DNA from: UMGS1851 sp900555605
Lineage (GTDB): Bacteria; Bacillota; Clostridia; UBA1212; UBA1255
Reading direction: 5' to 3'
DNA: 6,947 nucleotides
Assembly (NCBI GenBank): GCA_902472555.1
Contig: CABROF010000117.1
Span: forward strand, 1 to 6,947
The position numbers and the translations under genes are program-made. The notes under the pieces are model-generated. The model searched no databases. It saw only the letters and a list, made by a program, of their open reading frames with translations, and had not been told where the DNA came from. Below are positions 6,154-6,947 of the stretch, piece by piece. How positions within the stretch are numbered: the first letter of the stretch is position 1; each line of letters starts with the position of its first letter.

Positions 6154-6947
6154 TTATGGATTCATATCATCGAACAGCGTAGGCTGATCCTGATTTTTAT
6201 TTTCACTAAAAGGAATGCCCAAATGCCTGTACGCCAAGGGCGTCGCCATTCTGCCTCGGGGTGTTTTGCAGACAAAGCCGAGCTGCAGCAAATACGGTTC
6301 ATAGACATCTTCTATGGTGGTAGGCTCTTCTCCGGTAGAAGCCGCAAGGGTATCGAGACCCACCGGTCCGCCGCCGAATTTCAGAATGATGGTATGAAGT
6401 ACATTCCGGTCCACATTGTCCAGGCCGAGTTTGTCCACCTCCAGCGCATTCAGGCTCTCCCTGGCTACGGTTTCCGTCACAACCCCGTCGGCTTTGATCT
6501 GCGCAAAATCCCGAACTCTTTTCAGCAGGCGATTGGCGATCCGCGGCGTTCCCCGGGAGCGCATAGCAATCTCCGCCGCGCCCTGCTCCTCAATTTCCGC
6601 ATGCAAAATGCCGGCAGAACGTTTTACAATCTGTGTCAGTTCCGGTACCGTATACATTTCAAGCCGGCTGATCACCCCGAACCGGTCCCGCAGCGGCGCG
6701 GTCAGCAGTCCGGCCCTGGTCGTCGCACCAACCAACGTAAATTTGGGCAAATCCAGGCGCAGAGACCGCGCAGAGGGCCCTTTGCCCATGATGATATCAA
6801 ACGCAAAATCCTCCATAGCCGGATATAGAATCTCTTCTACCGCTCTGTTCAGCCGATGGATTTCGTCAATGAACAGCACATCGAATTCATTCAGATTTGT
6901 TAAAATTCCAGCGAGATCACCGGCCTTTTCAATGGCAGGCCCTGTCG
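6154..6947 (-). CDS. ruvB: Holliday junction branch migration ATPase RuvB, N-terminus outside window
   Basis: RuvB is the hexameric AAA+ motor that drives branch migration with RuvA. The visible 263 C-terminal residues of a protein usually near 340 begin with TGPAIEKAGDLAGILTNL, so the start codon and Walker A P-loop lie beyond the window edge. Present are Walker B LFIDEIHRLN, sensor 1 GATTRAG, the LRDRFG segment with the arginine finger, the sensor 2 region GTPRIANRLLKRVRD and the C-terminal DNA-binding winged helix with RTPRGRMAT. The frame is open at the window end with no internal stop, so this is a boundary truncation, not a pseudogene. The GTG at 6879 is the Val codon of the Walker B strand, not a start. 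It is followed 24 nt later by ruvC. Confidence 0.97.
   Translation of the reverse strand, partial: TGPAIEKAGDLAGILTNLNEFDVLFIDEIHRLNRAVEEILYPAMEDFAFDIIMGKGPSARSLRLDLPKFTLVGATTRAGLLTAPLRDRFGVISRLEMYTVPELTQIVKRSAGILHAEIEEQGAAEIAMRSRGTPRIANRLLKRVRDFAQIKADGVVTETVARESLNALEVDKLGLDNVDRNVLHTIILKFGGGPVGLDTLAASTGEEPTTIEDVYEPYLLQLGFVCKTPRGRMATPLAYRHLGIPFSENKNQDQPTLFDDMNP

Noticed and set aside
5677..6828. A 383-codon open frame on the plus strand, antisense to ruvC and ruvB
   Set aside because: The opposite strand encodes RuvC and RuvB with all catalytic motifs. The antisense product has no recognisable domain and looks like a shadow frame of a GC-rich gene.

Overview
The window is a compact stretch of bacterial chromosome (GC a little over half by eye) in which every supported gene lies on the minus strand. 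Read in the direction of transcription, from high to low coordinates, the order is ruvB (5' end outside the window), ruvC, queH, lepB, rdgB, a DUF362/ferredoxin protein, trmL, a polytopic membrane protein, and a DUF4129 membrane protein whose 3' end is outside the window. The gene content points to an anaerobic Gram-positive of the class Clostridia: the Cys-rich QueH form of epoxyqueuosine reductase, a DUF362 protein with a 2[4Fe-4S] ferredoxin tail, a single-span Gram-positive-type signal peptidase I, and strong GGAGG-like ribosome binding sites. Family or genus cannot be fixed from the sequence alone; Lachnospiraceae or a relative is a guess.

Right part (about 2205-6947): ruvB and ruvC supply the motor and nuclease of Holliday-junction processing and are 24 nt apart. 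A 79-nt gap containing an imperfect hairpin separates them from queH (last step of queuosine synthesis). After 44 nt comes lepB (signal peptidase I), then rdgB (house-cleaning ITP/XTP pyrophosphatase) with a 4-nt ATGA overlap, then the DUF362 iron-sulfur protein with a 23-nt overlap. These tight junctions suggest one co-transcribed, partly translationally coupled housekeeping operon. trmL follows after 67 nt that contain a GC-rich inverted repeat but no convincing terminator. QueH and TrmL both contribute to modification of tRNA position 34, though on different tRNA sets.

Left part (1-1727): a new transcription unit appears to start inside the end of trmL. A textbook sigma-A promoter (both hexamers perfect, 17-bp spacer) reads into a six-span membrane protein and then, through a 4-nt TTGA overlap, into a DUF4129 protein. 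In many Gram-positive bacteria this pair precedes DUF4350, MoxR-type ATPase, DUF58 and transglutaminase genes; that downstream part is outside the window and is only predicted.

I see no rRNA or tRNA gene, CRISPR array, insertion sequence, phage gene or defence system, and no gene longer than a shadow on the plus strand. This is an ordinary core-genome region. The points worth a second look are the perfect promoter within trmL, the ruvC-queH hairpin, the long acidic N-terminal tail of LepB, and the uncharacterised DUF362 and DUF4129 genes.
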